From Torymus aiolomorphi (lineage: Eukaryota > Arthropoda > Insecta > Hymenoptera > Torymidae), in the NCBI GenBank assembly GCA_036365515.1, contig CM070877.1:15052201-15116200 (forward strand): a stretch of 64,000 nucleotides of DNA, written 5' to 3'. The notes beneath the pieces were generated by a model. The model saw only the letters and a list, made by a program, of their open reading frames with translations. It searched no databases and was not told the origin of the DNA. This document shows positions 32,991 to 42,699 of this stretch, piece after piece. Position numbers and translations under genes: made by a program. Every line of letters begins with the position of its first letter. The first letter of the stretch is position 1.

Positions 32991-34071
32991 ATTCTTTAAA
33001 AAATTCTTAAATATTCATTCCCACGCATGCGCCTCCCAACGGAATATGCGTGAAGTCAACGGAATTCGATAAACCGAATACCGAACGTTACTCGGCTGCT
33101 GTTTATGCATACTCGCCTCATCGCCCGGCAATCAAAGCTATTGTGTTACCTTCTATTATCTATTGCCTTTGATCATTGACGCTATAAAAATAGGTATGTC
33201 ACAATCTGTTTATTGTATAGTATTAACTTCAAAACGGTGCTTTTAATTAGATGTAAATATTCAGTTAAGTGGTTTTTCCGGGCACAGGTGCAGTTAAGTG
33301 GTTATGTACTGAGCTGATATTTGCTCTTTGAACGCGTTTCAGATTTCCGGACCAAGTCTACATGAAAAAGGGTAGTTAGAAGGTATAAATTGCGGTGCTA
33401 ACTCAATTTTGACAAAAGTCAGTTAAGTCGTTATTTCTGGAAGCCACAGATTTAAGAAAATGGAGGGGATCTACTCCCAGCATCGGAGCAATAGCACAAA
33501 ACCAACCGATTTTGCTGTTAAAGTACAACTAATGAAAACAATCGGCATTAAAGTTTATTTAAATTTTTACGAAGTAGTCCAACCTAAACTAATTTAGTTG
33601 ATCGAATTTAGTTAAACTTAAATGTGTAGCTAAAATAAGTATTCTATGAAATGTAGAACTATATTTTATAGTAAGGTACTTATAGTAACATTCACTATTT
33701 TTTCTCAACTATTTTTTATTAAATTAAATTACCAAAAAACTATTGCCGTAACAAAATCACACTATGTTTTATAATGGTTTTATAGTTAAACTTACTATAT
33801 TTTTCGTGTACGCTAATTAAATTCGGAAAATCGTTCGCGTACGCACAAATTTTTAATTAAATTACCTATATATAGACAAACTCTTAAATACAATAAATTG
33901 ATATAAGAAATGTTCTATAAATTTTTGTATAGTTTAATATATCATATACAGCTACAAAATTGTTTAACAATTGTTTGCATTATCAAAATACGCATGCATT
34001 TCAAAATCTTAATTTTTGAAATCAGTCCACACGGTTTTGAAATATCTGTTGTATATGTATCAACACATATA
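32991..34071. other. AT-rich DNA, no gene recognised
   Basis: No coding or RNA feature was found. GTACGC words at 33808 and 33838 resemble those flanking the 30009-30480 hairpins. Confidence 0.35.
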
Positions 34072-34381
34072 CAGGGTGTTCAAAAAGTTCCGAAACGGTT
34101 AAATAACTCGTCAGAAAAGCATTTTCGCTGAAAACACTAAATAGGGAAAATTTAGGATTTTGAAAAAGCTGTCTGGTAGAATTCCCGTTTTTTGGGACCT
34201 ACTACAATTTTTGGCCTTTTGAGTCCCAAGTTAAATTTTTTAAATGGGGACCCCTATTTTTTCCTCCGAATTCGTTTTCAACAGCAAATTTTACGTTCAG
34301 ATAGGTATTTTTTGTGGCATCCTGGGCCAGTTTTTGGACCTTTTGGGCCCAATGTATGTTTTTTTCCTATAAATATTATAT

Positions 34382-34535
34382 TACGATACGTGGGCCGGAA
34401 ATTGGATTTCCGGGGCGTGCGTGGTATGACGCCTGAGGCGAAGCCGAGGTCGTCATGACGCACGCCCAGGGTATCCAATTTCCGGTTTAAGTATTGTATA
34501 CCATTTTTCTTACTCTCCGGCCGAAAGTACATTCT
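34382..34535. repeat. GCGNAGC-apex hairpin, member 5
   Basis: A stem at 34395-34485 starts CCGGAAATTGGAT, continues through GGCGTGCGT.GTATGACG, and has apex GAGGCGAAGCCGAGG. The outer flank TATTACGATACGTGGG matches the family flank. Immediately right, TACCATTTTTCTTACTCTCC mirrors the block left of member 6 at about 36880-36912. Confidence 0.65.
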
Positions 34536-34689
34536 GTAATTGTTAAATAATTAATAAAATTGCGTTGTCGTCTGCTAGCTGTGTTTGAGTGTTAATTTTT
34601 CTTTCGGCCCGCTCCATAGTAATGCCTCTCTGGGCCGCTTTGGGTAGCTCGGTCGATATTACCGACTGTTTTTTCTTTTGACCCGGCGT

Positions 34690-34722
34690 GGAGAGCTGGT
34701 TTTTTAGAAAATGTCCGTATGG

Positions 34723-34778
<56 letters not shown>

Positions 34779-35935
34779 CCGTATACGCTGATATCTCATG
34801 ATCTACTCGATCGATTTTAACGGAAGAGTGATCATTTTTTTAGATTTTTCTTCCACAATTGGGGTCAATATTCTATTTTTGTAAAATTTAATTTTTTTTA
34901 TAGCCATTTTTTAATTTTCAAAATTTTTTTTTCGATTTTTTTAATATTTAGAACAAATATTATTTATATATCATGAATTCTCTATATGTAGGATAAAATT
35001 ATCTACAATTTAAAAAAAAAAAGTCGGTAGCTATATTTCGTCATAAGTTATTGATGAAAACGTAATTTTTTGTAAATAGGTTATATTTCGGAATTAAAGA
35101 AAGATATTAACATGAATATTTTTTTGGTTATAAAGGATATTAAGTACTATAACTTACTAAATTTTTAGGTTTTTTTATTCATTATTTTTTGAGAAAAAAA
35201 ATAATTTATAAAAAAAGTGATTTTTTTTGTCGTTCAATAACTATAGTAAAATTGGCTTAATCACTTTGAAATTCTTTGTAGGGGTAGATTTTGTATACCA
35301 ATCGAGTGAGTTCTTTGCGCAAAAGGATTGATCCATAAATTTCGAAGATATTTGAGGTTAAAATTTTTTTCAATTTTTTTTTAAATCGTAATTTCTCGAG
35401 AACGGCTATATGTATCTAAATGAGGTGGGTGGTATTCGAAAGAGAATTAAATTACCTATATTTTCTAAAAAAATTAATTCTCTAGCTATCACGGTTCTTT
35501 TGTTATTAACAAAAACGTAAAAATTGAAAAATGAAAGAAAATGAGTTTTATATGTTCAACTATTACAAGAGTAAAATTGTCTTATTCGCTTCAAAATTCA
35601 TTGTAGAGGTATATTATTGATAGTTCTCGGATGAGTTCTTTTGGCAAAGTGATTGGTTCATAAATTTCAGAGATATTTGAGGTTAAAATTTTTCTAGACA
35701 TTTAGCTCTAAATATCAGTTGCAAATTTATAGGCAATTGTGATATATATTTTATGTATGTGAAATTTTGTGGAAATGTATAATCTATAAAAATTTGAATA
35801 AATTATGTTGGAGTTATGTTATTTCTGTCTTTCTGAAGTATTAAATTTTAAATATTGGAATTAAAATTTAATTAAAGGAATCAGTAAATTAAGTTTGAGG
35901 AAGCTACGTGCCAATGAATTGGCAGCGGTTTTTTT
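34690..35935 (+). repeat. X repeat with internal (TG)n, copy 1
   Basis: Starts near GAAAATGTCCGTATGGATG, carries a (TG)n tract at 34719-34771, then TCGATCGATTTTAACGGAAG, and about 1.1 kb of AT-rich sequence with several diverged internal repeats. It ends GAGGAAGCTACGTGCCAATG...GGCAGCGG and a T run. The hairpin TGCCAATGAATTGGCA sits just before the end. It has no reading frame. Copies: 35937-36312 (inverted, short) and 48700-54497 (split). Confidence 0.55.
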
Positions 35936-35936
35936 T

Positions 35937-36172
35937 TTTGAAATTATAGGTTTTTTGCGCTCTTTCGATTGCTACCCATCAGATTTAAATATCTCGATTT
36001 TATCATTCAAAAAAAAACGAAAAACAATTTTGAGAAAATCTAAAATTCGAAATAAAACAAAAACGAATCGGCCCAATCAAAAAACGGATTTTTGACCCGC
36101 CATCACATAAAAGAAACAAAAAGAATGAGATCTGTCCGGTTAAAATCGATCTAGTAGAAGCTGAGATCCAGG

Positions 36173-36209
<37 letters not shown>

Positions 36210-36312
36210 TTTTCAAAAATCATGTATTTTGGTTCCTAACACCTCGAATATCAATTATAATATGTTTTTACAACAACTCAAAAAATTACTATCACAAAGC
36301 TTCCTCTAGGAG
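35937..36312 (-). repeat. X repeat, truncated inverted copy
   Basis: On the minus strand it reads GCTTCCTCCTAGAGGAAGC, the GAGGTGTTAGGAACC block, a (TG)n tract (36177-36208 as CA), TCGATTTTAACCGG and GGCGGGTCAAAAATCCG. It is joined head to head to copy 1 at about 35936. It matches both halves of the 48700 to 54497 copy. Confidence 0.55.
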
Positions 36313-36417
36313 GAAGCAAAAGAAAGAAATAAGGTGATGAAATAAGTACATTAAAGTTTGATCAACTAACTCTTTTTTCTCGTCACCCGTGCACTTTCCT
36401 CTGTCTATTTCGTACAT

Positions 36418-36563
36418 TCAATGGACATTGATTCGTGTCGAACGTGCCCGTTAGTGACCGTCACGCATAACCTTTTGAACGTTAACATACATAAGAAATG
36501 ATAAAACAATTGAAAAGGTTATGCATGACGGTCACTAACGACACGAATCAATGTCCATTGGGT
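36418..36563. repeat. inverted repeat with about 58-bp arms
   Basis: TCAATGGACATTGATTCGTG and AACGTGCCCGTTAGTGACCG run to the loop at 36485-36510, then back as CATGACGGTCACTAACG and CACGAATCAATGTCCATTG. TTAACTCTTTT(T/C)TCTCGTCACCC occurs at both 36367 and 36719 as a direct repeat around it. Confidence 0.7.
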
Positions 36564-36914
36564 GTACGTGTCTAACCTTCACACCGCACAAACATCTTTT
36601 CCTCGGACGCTCCCGTCCGCACGTTTACTTAATTGTTTCTACACGACTCGTAAGTACGTGTAGAAAACAAGAGAAAAAAACAATGACCACGATCAAACAA
36701 CACCACTTTTTATTTCAACTAACTCTTTTCTCTCGTCACCCGTGCGCATGAGACAGAGTGACTCATGCGCGCGGGCGCTCAAGCGCAGCGGGTCGGGAAA
36801 TTTCGGCAGCCAATCAGAGCGCGCGGTTGGTCTAAAATAGGGTGTGAAAGTTAACTTTCGGCTCGGAGATGCGAGCCGAAAGTACGTACTTTCGGGTGGA
36901 GGAGTAAGAAATAG

Positions 36915-37105
36915 TATATTACTAACGCGGGCGGAAGAGGATTATTTACCTCATGCGACGTTTTTCGGCCGAGCGAAGCGAGGTCGAAAAGTCGCATGAG
37001 GTAAAAATTCTCTTACGTCCACGTTTCAGTAACGTATTTTTCCGTCCGAGGCCGCAAAATGACATTTAAGATGGCATTTTGAGGTTAAAGGGCGGAAAAA
37101 TGTGT
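36915..37105. repeat. twin hairpin of the GCGNAGC-apex family, member 6
   Basis: Hairpin A (36936-37012) has stem ACCTCATGCGAC and apex CCGAGCGAAGCGAGG. Hairpin B (37036-37101) has stem ATTTTTCCG/CGGAAAAAT and loop word ATTTTGAGGTTAAAG, as in the twin at 15463. The left flank AGTATATTACTAACGCGGGC and the right flank CAGTAACGTA are family-like. Confidence 0.65.
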
Positions 37106-38365
37106 TATTTTACGAGGGTAGTGGTTTTACAGCATATTCTCATATTTTATTCAAAAACAAGTTTTTGTTGGGCCTTATGGGACTAATATCGATTTTTTCT
37201 CCGGTAATAAGTGGTTTAGGGGGTATTCCCACTTCATAATTCGAAATATCAAAGTTTGAGATCCAAAACCTGATTTGAACCTTACCAGCCTAATATCTGA
37301 TTTTTTAAGTGGTAAGTAGCTATAGGAAGCAGGAATAGGTCCTAGTGGTGCTTATTGGGTCATGCTAATGCCGGCGGTATAATTTTGGGCCCAATGTATG
37401 TTTTTTCCTCTAAAAATGTGTTATTTTAAGTGGATAGTGATTTTACATCATATTCTTAGATTCTAGTCAGAGACATTGAGATTGAAGTCCCAAAACATGT
37501 TTTATGTCTTACGGATCCAATATTTCTTTTCTCTATACAAGTTTGTCATTTTGAGTGATAATTGATTTTGGGTCCTATTGTTGCTTCCTATAGCTACTTA
37601 CCACTAAAAAAATCAGATAGTAGGCTGATAAGGCCCAAATCAGGTTTTGGATTTCAAACTTTGATATTTCGAATTATAAAGTGGGAATACCCCCTAAACC
37701 ACTTATTACCGGAGAAAAAATCGATATTAGTCCCATAAGGCCCAACAAAAACTTTTTTTTGAATAAAATATGAGAATATGCTGTAAAACCATTACCCACG
37801 TAAAATAACACATTTTTATAGGAAAAAACATACATTGGGCACAAAAGGCCCAAAAACTGGCCCAGGATGCCATAAAAAATACCTATCTAAACGTCAAATT
37901 TGCTGCTGAAAACGAATTTGAAGGAAAAAAATAGGGGTTCCCATTTAAAAAATTTAACTTGGGACTCTCAAGGCCCAAAATTGTATTAGGTCCCAAAAAA
38001 TGGCAATTCTACCAGGTAGCTTTTTCAAAATCCTAAATTTTCCCCATTTAGTGTTTTCAGCGAAAATGCTTTCCTGACGAGTTATTTAGCCGTTCCGGAA
38101 CTTTTTGAACACCCTGTATATGCAAACGCGAATGCAGACGCGAAAAATATGATTTTGAAATTACGGATCACAATTTTTTAGTAGATTATTTTTGTCACTA
38201 TTTCTAAGATACATATATAAATAACATAATATAGTTAAATCACATACGGAACATTTTTTTAATTTATTGTATATTTGAAAAATAAATTTTATATTTAATA
38301 TCATTATTATTACATCTCTTTAGCACTGTAGATATTAAAAGAAAAAGTATCGCACGTTATTTCAG

Positions 38366-38653
38366 AGTGAAGAATTGGGCACGCAAGTATTTCAAACAAA
38401 TTGGATTACTTTACTCCCAAACTCGAACAAAAGTATTTTCATGACAATACATCGTCCTTCGAAACCAGTTATTACACCAAGTAGATTTTGTATTATTTTA
38501 TCGTTGGAATCTTTTACCAAAGTAAGTTCTGTCCAATGTCCAGTTTAAGTTCTTTATGTTTGTCTGAATTATAATTTTTTTCAGATATTAAAACTTACGT
38601 ATCGAGCTTTTAGTTTATTACGAAGAGCATCCGAGTACTATATTAATGTATAA
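38366..38653 (+). pseudogene. odorant receptor, type 1, 3' remnant (exons 4-5)
   Basis: Exon 4 (38366-38521) and exon 5 (38585-38653) align with 3433-3588 and 3652-3705 of the intact type 1 gene and keep GT-AG borders and the open frame. The stop lies five codons later (..SEYYINV). Sequence before exon 4 matches 3330-3430, then jumps to sequence matching 1620-1725, upstream of the gene. Exons 1-3 were thus lost in one internal deletion, not by insertion. Confidence 0.8.
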
Positions 38654-39062
38654 AATTTTGTTATTCGTTTTATTGAATCATCTATGTTTAATAAAAATTT
38701 TAATTATAAGGGTAAAAAAGCACTTTATGTAACGATTTAAAGTACGAGGATAACAAATATAATTTTTTCATCTTGAAGTTAACATAATTGATCAAGGACC
38801 ATTATTAAAATTAGCAAACTTTGAAGTTGTATTTTATCACTTCTAGTATTTAAAAACATAAAATACAATACTAGCTGTAACCACTTCGTAACTTTCTCAG
38901 AAGCACTTCCGATACTGTTGCGCGCTAGAACCAGACTGATCAATCCGTTTTTTCCCGAAGATTCGGAGTTACTCAAATATTCTTGGGTCGCTATACCTTT
39001 TTGTCGCCACTTGTCACGCCATCTTTATCTTTACCTAGTAATTTCCACCTAAAGTAATATTC
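38654..39062 (+). promoter_or_regulatory. type 1 spacer and conserved type 2 5' block, copy 3
   Basis: 38655-38866 is the shortened type 1 spacer (GTAAAAAAGCACTTTATGTA). 38867-39062 is the type 2 upstream block with CCGTTTTTTCCCGAAGATTC and ATCTTTATCTTTACCTAGTA, leading into the small open frame. Confidence 0.45.
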
Positions 39063-39281
39063 ATGTGCTCCAAGCGTCTTATGGGGGAAACCAGTGGAAT
39101 AGTTGAACGAGAAAATGACAACGTATCGATCTCCATAATTATTTTTACGACAAGTTGTGGCAGTCTATTTCGGAATGTTACAGCAATCGGAACTGATTCT
39201 TTTTACGGATGTAACAGTACTTTTATTACATTGTATACATATTTTTGTTCTCATATAATCAACGTAATGGTTACAATTTAG
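39063..39281 (+). CDS. small conserved open frame upstream of OR, copy 3 (72 codons)
   Basis: Starts MCSKRLMGE, keeps SLFRNVTAIGTDSFYGCNST and ends VMVTI, 110 bp before the receptor ATG. It has one extra codon (YFCSH versus FFPH) relative to copy 1. All three open copies thus differ only by multiples of 3 nt, although nucleotide divergence is clear. The function is unknown. Confidence 0.35.
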   Translation: MCSKRLMGETSGIVERENDNVSISIIIFTTSCGSLFRNVTAIGTDSFYGCNSTFITLYTYFCSHIINVMVTI

Positions 39282-39391
39282 CAATTTATTCATTTTTTCG
39301 TTTGCTCTTTTCTAATATTAACAAAGTGTGCAATGTGTTGATAATAAAGGAATATTTAAATTGTACGTAACAATTGACAGTTTAAAGGAAG

Positions 39392-42134
39392 ATGGAACCA
39401 TTCGAACTAACGTACAAATTGTTGACACTGTGTGGTGTCTGGAGACCAGCGAGTTTTTCAACAACATGGGATGCTGCACTTTTTCGATTATACAGACTTT
39501 TTGCAGTTCCCGTGCCATATTTAATAAATACTGGTCTACTAGCCAGGCTTATTTTAGAGGAGTTATCCCTAAGAGATCTTTCAGATACTTCTTTTTCATA
39601 CATTGTTACTTCTAGTATTTGCCTCAAGTCGTATTTCTTCCTTCGCCATCAAAATGACGTCATCAATCTGTCTAATATGCTTTGGTCCAAGTATTCTACT
39701 CCAGTTAATGAAATCGAAATGGCAATCCGCAAAGAATGTTATCAACTTATAAGGTTTTGAATTGTTTAGAATTTACCTGCTATGAAATATTTTTAGGACA
39801 AATGCATCTCATATCGAACAACCAGAGTATTTATTTATTTATCTATCTATATATCTATCTATTTATTTATTTATTTTGTAACGGTTTAAGGATTTGGAAA
39901 ATAAATGAAAAAAGTAAAGCGGAGACATCGAAAATCGAACTCGATTCACCCGGGTGAGAAGCAAGTGCCCGTACCGTCGGGCTATCACCGCACTAGCAGT
40001 ACAATGCTACATACGACACTAATTGTCGCAGCCAGTGACGGTAAGGCAGGACCTATGCGCCGATTAGCCCCAAATCCGTATCCCGTTATAATTTATTAGA
40101 CGGGCTAAAACCCTTTGAAAAGATAAATACAGGTGGTTGGATTACAAAGTTGCTTGTCATAAAGTAATAAAATATAATATTTTAATATTTAGTATAGAGA
40201 GATCGGGCGGCGCACTCTTAAAGAGCGAAATATTAAGAATTGCAGTAGTGTGAGAAGGGAGGGTGTTCCATGAGAGTTTTAAACGATTAATAGTAGAGTA
40301 AAAACCGGTATGCCTATATCACCCACCAATTTTGTTTTAAAGTATGTTATTCTCTCGTAAAATGGTGCACTAAAATTGCATCCGTTATGCACTGTCCAAA
40401 ATTGCTTCAAAATCCTGACTTTGAACATTTCTTCTCAAGGTTATTTTTAAACTGATCCTGTCCCAGGAGTTTTTTTAATCCTCTGAGTAAACAATGCATT
40501 CAATTACTTAGTTTAAGCACTCTTACAGACCCTTGCAAGACCCTGCAAATTGCAGTTTTCTAAAAAACCTCATTTTTTCACCTACAATTTTACAGAGATT
40601 GTAATAAATACCTATCAAACCATGTATGGTAGATCAACTATTTTTTCCGAGGAAGGAGAAAAATAAAATAAAATAAAAAACAACAAATGTCGTATATCTT
40701 GCAGTTCTAGATTGTTCCATTAAAATCCGTTCAGTAGAAATTGAGATTTTGAAGCACGCACACACACACTTTTAAAAAAAAATTTGTATTTCGTCTTCAA
40801 ATCACTCAAAACACATTCACAACATGTTTTTAACAAAATCTAAATTTTTACTAATGCAATCGAAGAATGAAAAGATACGTCTTAACTTATTTTAAGAGAA
40901 GAAAAATGTTCTTTCAATCCAAAATGATCGGTGACATAGGCATACTCTGGCTGTTCGATTTGAGAGGATTCAAACTTGATTAAATTCTGAAACAGTCTTG
41001 TTTTTTTTTATTATGTACGAGACAGATTTATCACGATGGGATACATAGTTTTAGTCTGGATAACAGCGTCATTGTGGGCGTCGGTACCATTGTTTCAAGA
41101 TAAGAACCATAGGTCGTTACCATTCCCAGTATGGGTCCCTTTTAATAATTCACAAGACAAAATATTTTGGATCATTTATGTACCCGAAGCTCTTGGTATT
41201 TTCCTTTTTCCTACAATAGCTGTAGGCAGTGATACGATATTTCTTGGATTTATAATTTTGATTATTGAACAGTTAAATTTCTTGCATCATAGATTAATTG
41301 ATCACACGAAATGCGTTAGAACGGCTATTCAGTGTGAAATTCCGGAATATGAAATTGGAATCATTGAAAAGAAGTCAACAAGGCAACATGTTCATCATCA
41401 TTTATTTATTTTGGAGTTAGTAAAGTGCATGAAATATTATTAATTTATTTTGAGATTTTAAATTTTGGCGAAAAATTTACTATATTTGGCTAAATCAGTT
41501 GTGCTAAAAAACGGTCTAGTGATGAAGTTAAAGACTATAAAATTAATGATAATAATATATTTCATGATTGTATGCTAAATGATATAATTTTAGATTTGCA
41601 GATCTAGTTTGTAATACTTTTCGTTTCATACTGTTAACACAATTTATAACAAGTTCTATGATTATTTCTGTAAGTGTTTTTAAAATATACACTAGTGGGT
41701 CGCTTGATTTACAATTACTTCAAGAGCTTCTTACTTGCTTGTGCATGTGCACAGAATTATTCATTTATTGTTGGTTTGGAAACGAACTAATTGTTAAGGT
41801 AACAAAATGATCTAAAATATAAAAATTGTAAGTGATGAAATTTATAGATTTATCCATCTGTTTTAGAGTCACGAATTTGGCGATTCTATTTTGAAAATCG
41901 ATTGGACTGTTTTGAGTATCCAATCTCATAAGAAGCTTCTATTTATGTCCCTGCGTGCACAAAATCCAATTATCATGCAGATTGGACATCTAATTGTATT
42001 ATCATTAGACAGCTTTATAAAAGTTAGTGAATAAGTAAATAAACCATAAAAGTAATGTCTTAATTTTATATAAATGTAATTTGTTTCAGATTCTAAAAGT
42101 TTCTTATACAGCTTTTAACGTACTTAGAAATTAA
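39392..42134 (+). CDS. odorant receptor, type 2, complete (5 exons, 385 aa, long intron 1)
   Basis: Exons 39392-39753, 41026-41415, 41594-41798, 41867-42022 and 42090-42134 join to 1158 nt without a stop. Exon sizes are those of the 13606 gene. The first intron is 1272 bp because of inserted repeats (a TTTA/ATCT microsatellite, a tRNA-derived SINE and an X-like repeat); the others are 67-178 bp. Exon 2 differs most from the 13606 gene (WITASLWASVPLFQDKNHRS). Exon 3 ends IYCWFGNELIVK and exon 4 is close to the paralogue (ILKIDWTVLSIQSHKKLLF). Expected role: Orco-dependent odorant receptor in olfactory neurons. The nearest paralogue is the 56497 pseudogene, which shares the repeats in intron 1. 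Confidence 0.85.
39812..39875. repeat. TTTA/TCTA microsatellite in OR intron 1
   Basis: TTTATTTATCTATCTATATA-type tetranucleotide repeats. They are intronic and non-coding. Confidence 0.8.
39905..40135 (-). mobile_element. tRNA-derived SINE fragment in OR intron 1
   Basis: The minus strand reads GCGGTGATAGCCCGACGGTA (A-box region) and GAATCGAGTTCGATTTTCG (B box), as in tRNA-derived SINE heads. The boundaries and target duplication are not clear. Confidence 0.45.
40140..41010. repeat. intron 1 repeats shared with the 56497 pseudogene
   Basis: From about 40310 the intron matches the intron of the 56497 pseudogene (56935-57055 and 57820-58490), including ACCAATTTTGTTTTAAAGTA and a CACACACACAC-bearing, X-like segment (40690-40870 versus 58110-58300). 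These insertions therefore predate the duplication of the two genes. Confidence 0.6.
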
Positions 42135-42367
42135 TTTTGTTAATGACTTTTAGTAAACTACGTACACCTCCCACAAGTCATACGAGCTATTTTTGTTAAA
42201 AATGAAAAGTTAAATAAATGAAGGGATAGTTTATATGACGGACAGTTTAAGAACAAAAGTATTTTAAGCCGAGAAAGAAAACACAAGACCCAATTGATAT
42301 GATATACTATGAATTATAAAATTGATTAGAACATTGGAAAATGAAGCTATTGATGAATAAGATGGAA
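42135..42367. other. receptor 3' flank, nothing recognised
   Basis: AT-rich sequence related at its start to 15127-15180 (ACACCT..ACA.GTCA..CGAGCTATTTTTGTTA). No gene is present. Confidence 0.4.
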
Positions 42368-42595
42368 TTAGGCGATAATGAAAAGTCCTTTAACCACTTC
42401 AAATAAATGATGAAATTGATTAAAACTCATGTTAATAAATCTATAAAACTCTTTATGATCCTTTAATGCAAAATATTTAAATAAAGTGCTATAAGCACTA
42501 TGAATATTTCTTTGAGGTATTGCTAAATGTGGTCGAACCCACCACCTTCTGCAAGATTGTTGTTTCTTTTTTCTTAATTTTTTTAACAATTTCAA
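42368..42595 (-). pseudogene. PIF/Harbinger transposase N-terminal fragment
   Basis: The 75-codon minus-strand frame contains RRWWVRPHLAIPQRNIHSAY, then LKDHKEFYRFINMSFNQFHHL. This is the conserved 'WVRP..R...G.Y..L...L...D...F..Y.RM....F..LL' start of Harbinger transposases. The catalytic DDE part is absent. Termini were not found. A non-autonomous Harbinger-type MITE at 4431-4975 shows that related elements are present. Confidence 0.6.
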
Positions 42596-42699
42596 TAACT
42601 TTAATGAAATTATACATTTTTCAAATTTTTTTTTATTTTGGCTTCAATCATGATCATGACCATGAAAATGATAGATGTATGACATAGATCTATAGAATT

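Larger units (their letters stand above)
34072..38116. mobile_element. TA-flanked long-TIR element with a nested insertion complex
   Basis: Terminal inverted repeats of about 310 bp start CAGGGTGTTCAAAAAGTTCC and end in the complement, flanked by TA (34070-34071, 38117-38118). The CAGGGTG ends and TA site fit a Tc1/mariner-like group. The right half continues as a second palindrome (37127-37795). The left arm is cut at about 34380 and resumes at about 37095 (AAATGTGTTATTTTA). The intervening 2.7 kb, with two apex-type hairpins and X repeats, is therefore a later insertion cluster. Confidence 0.6.

Noticed and set aside
36003..36209. Minus-strand frame with a VCVCVCV repeat
   Set aside because: Translation of a CA/TG microsatellite inside the X repeat.
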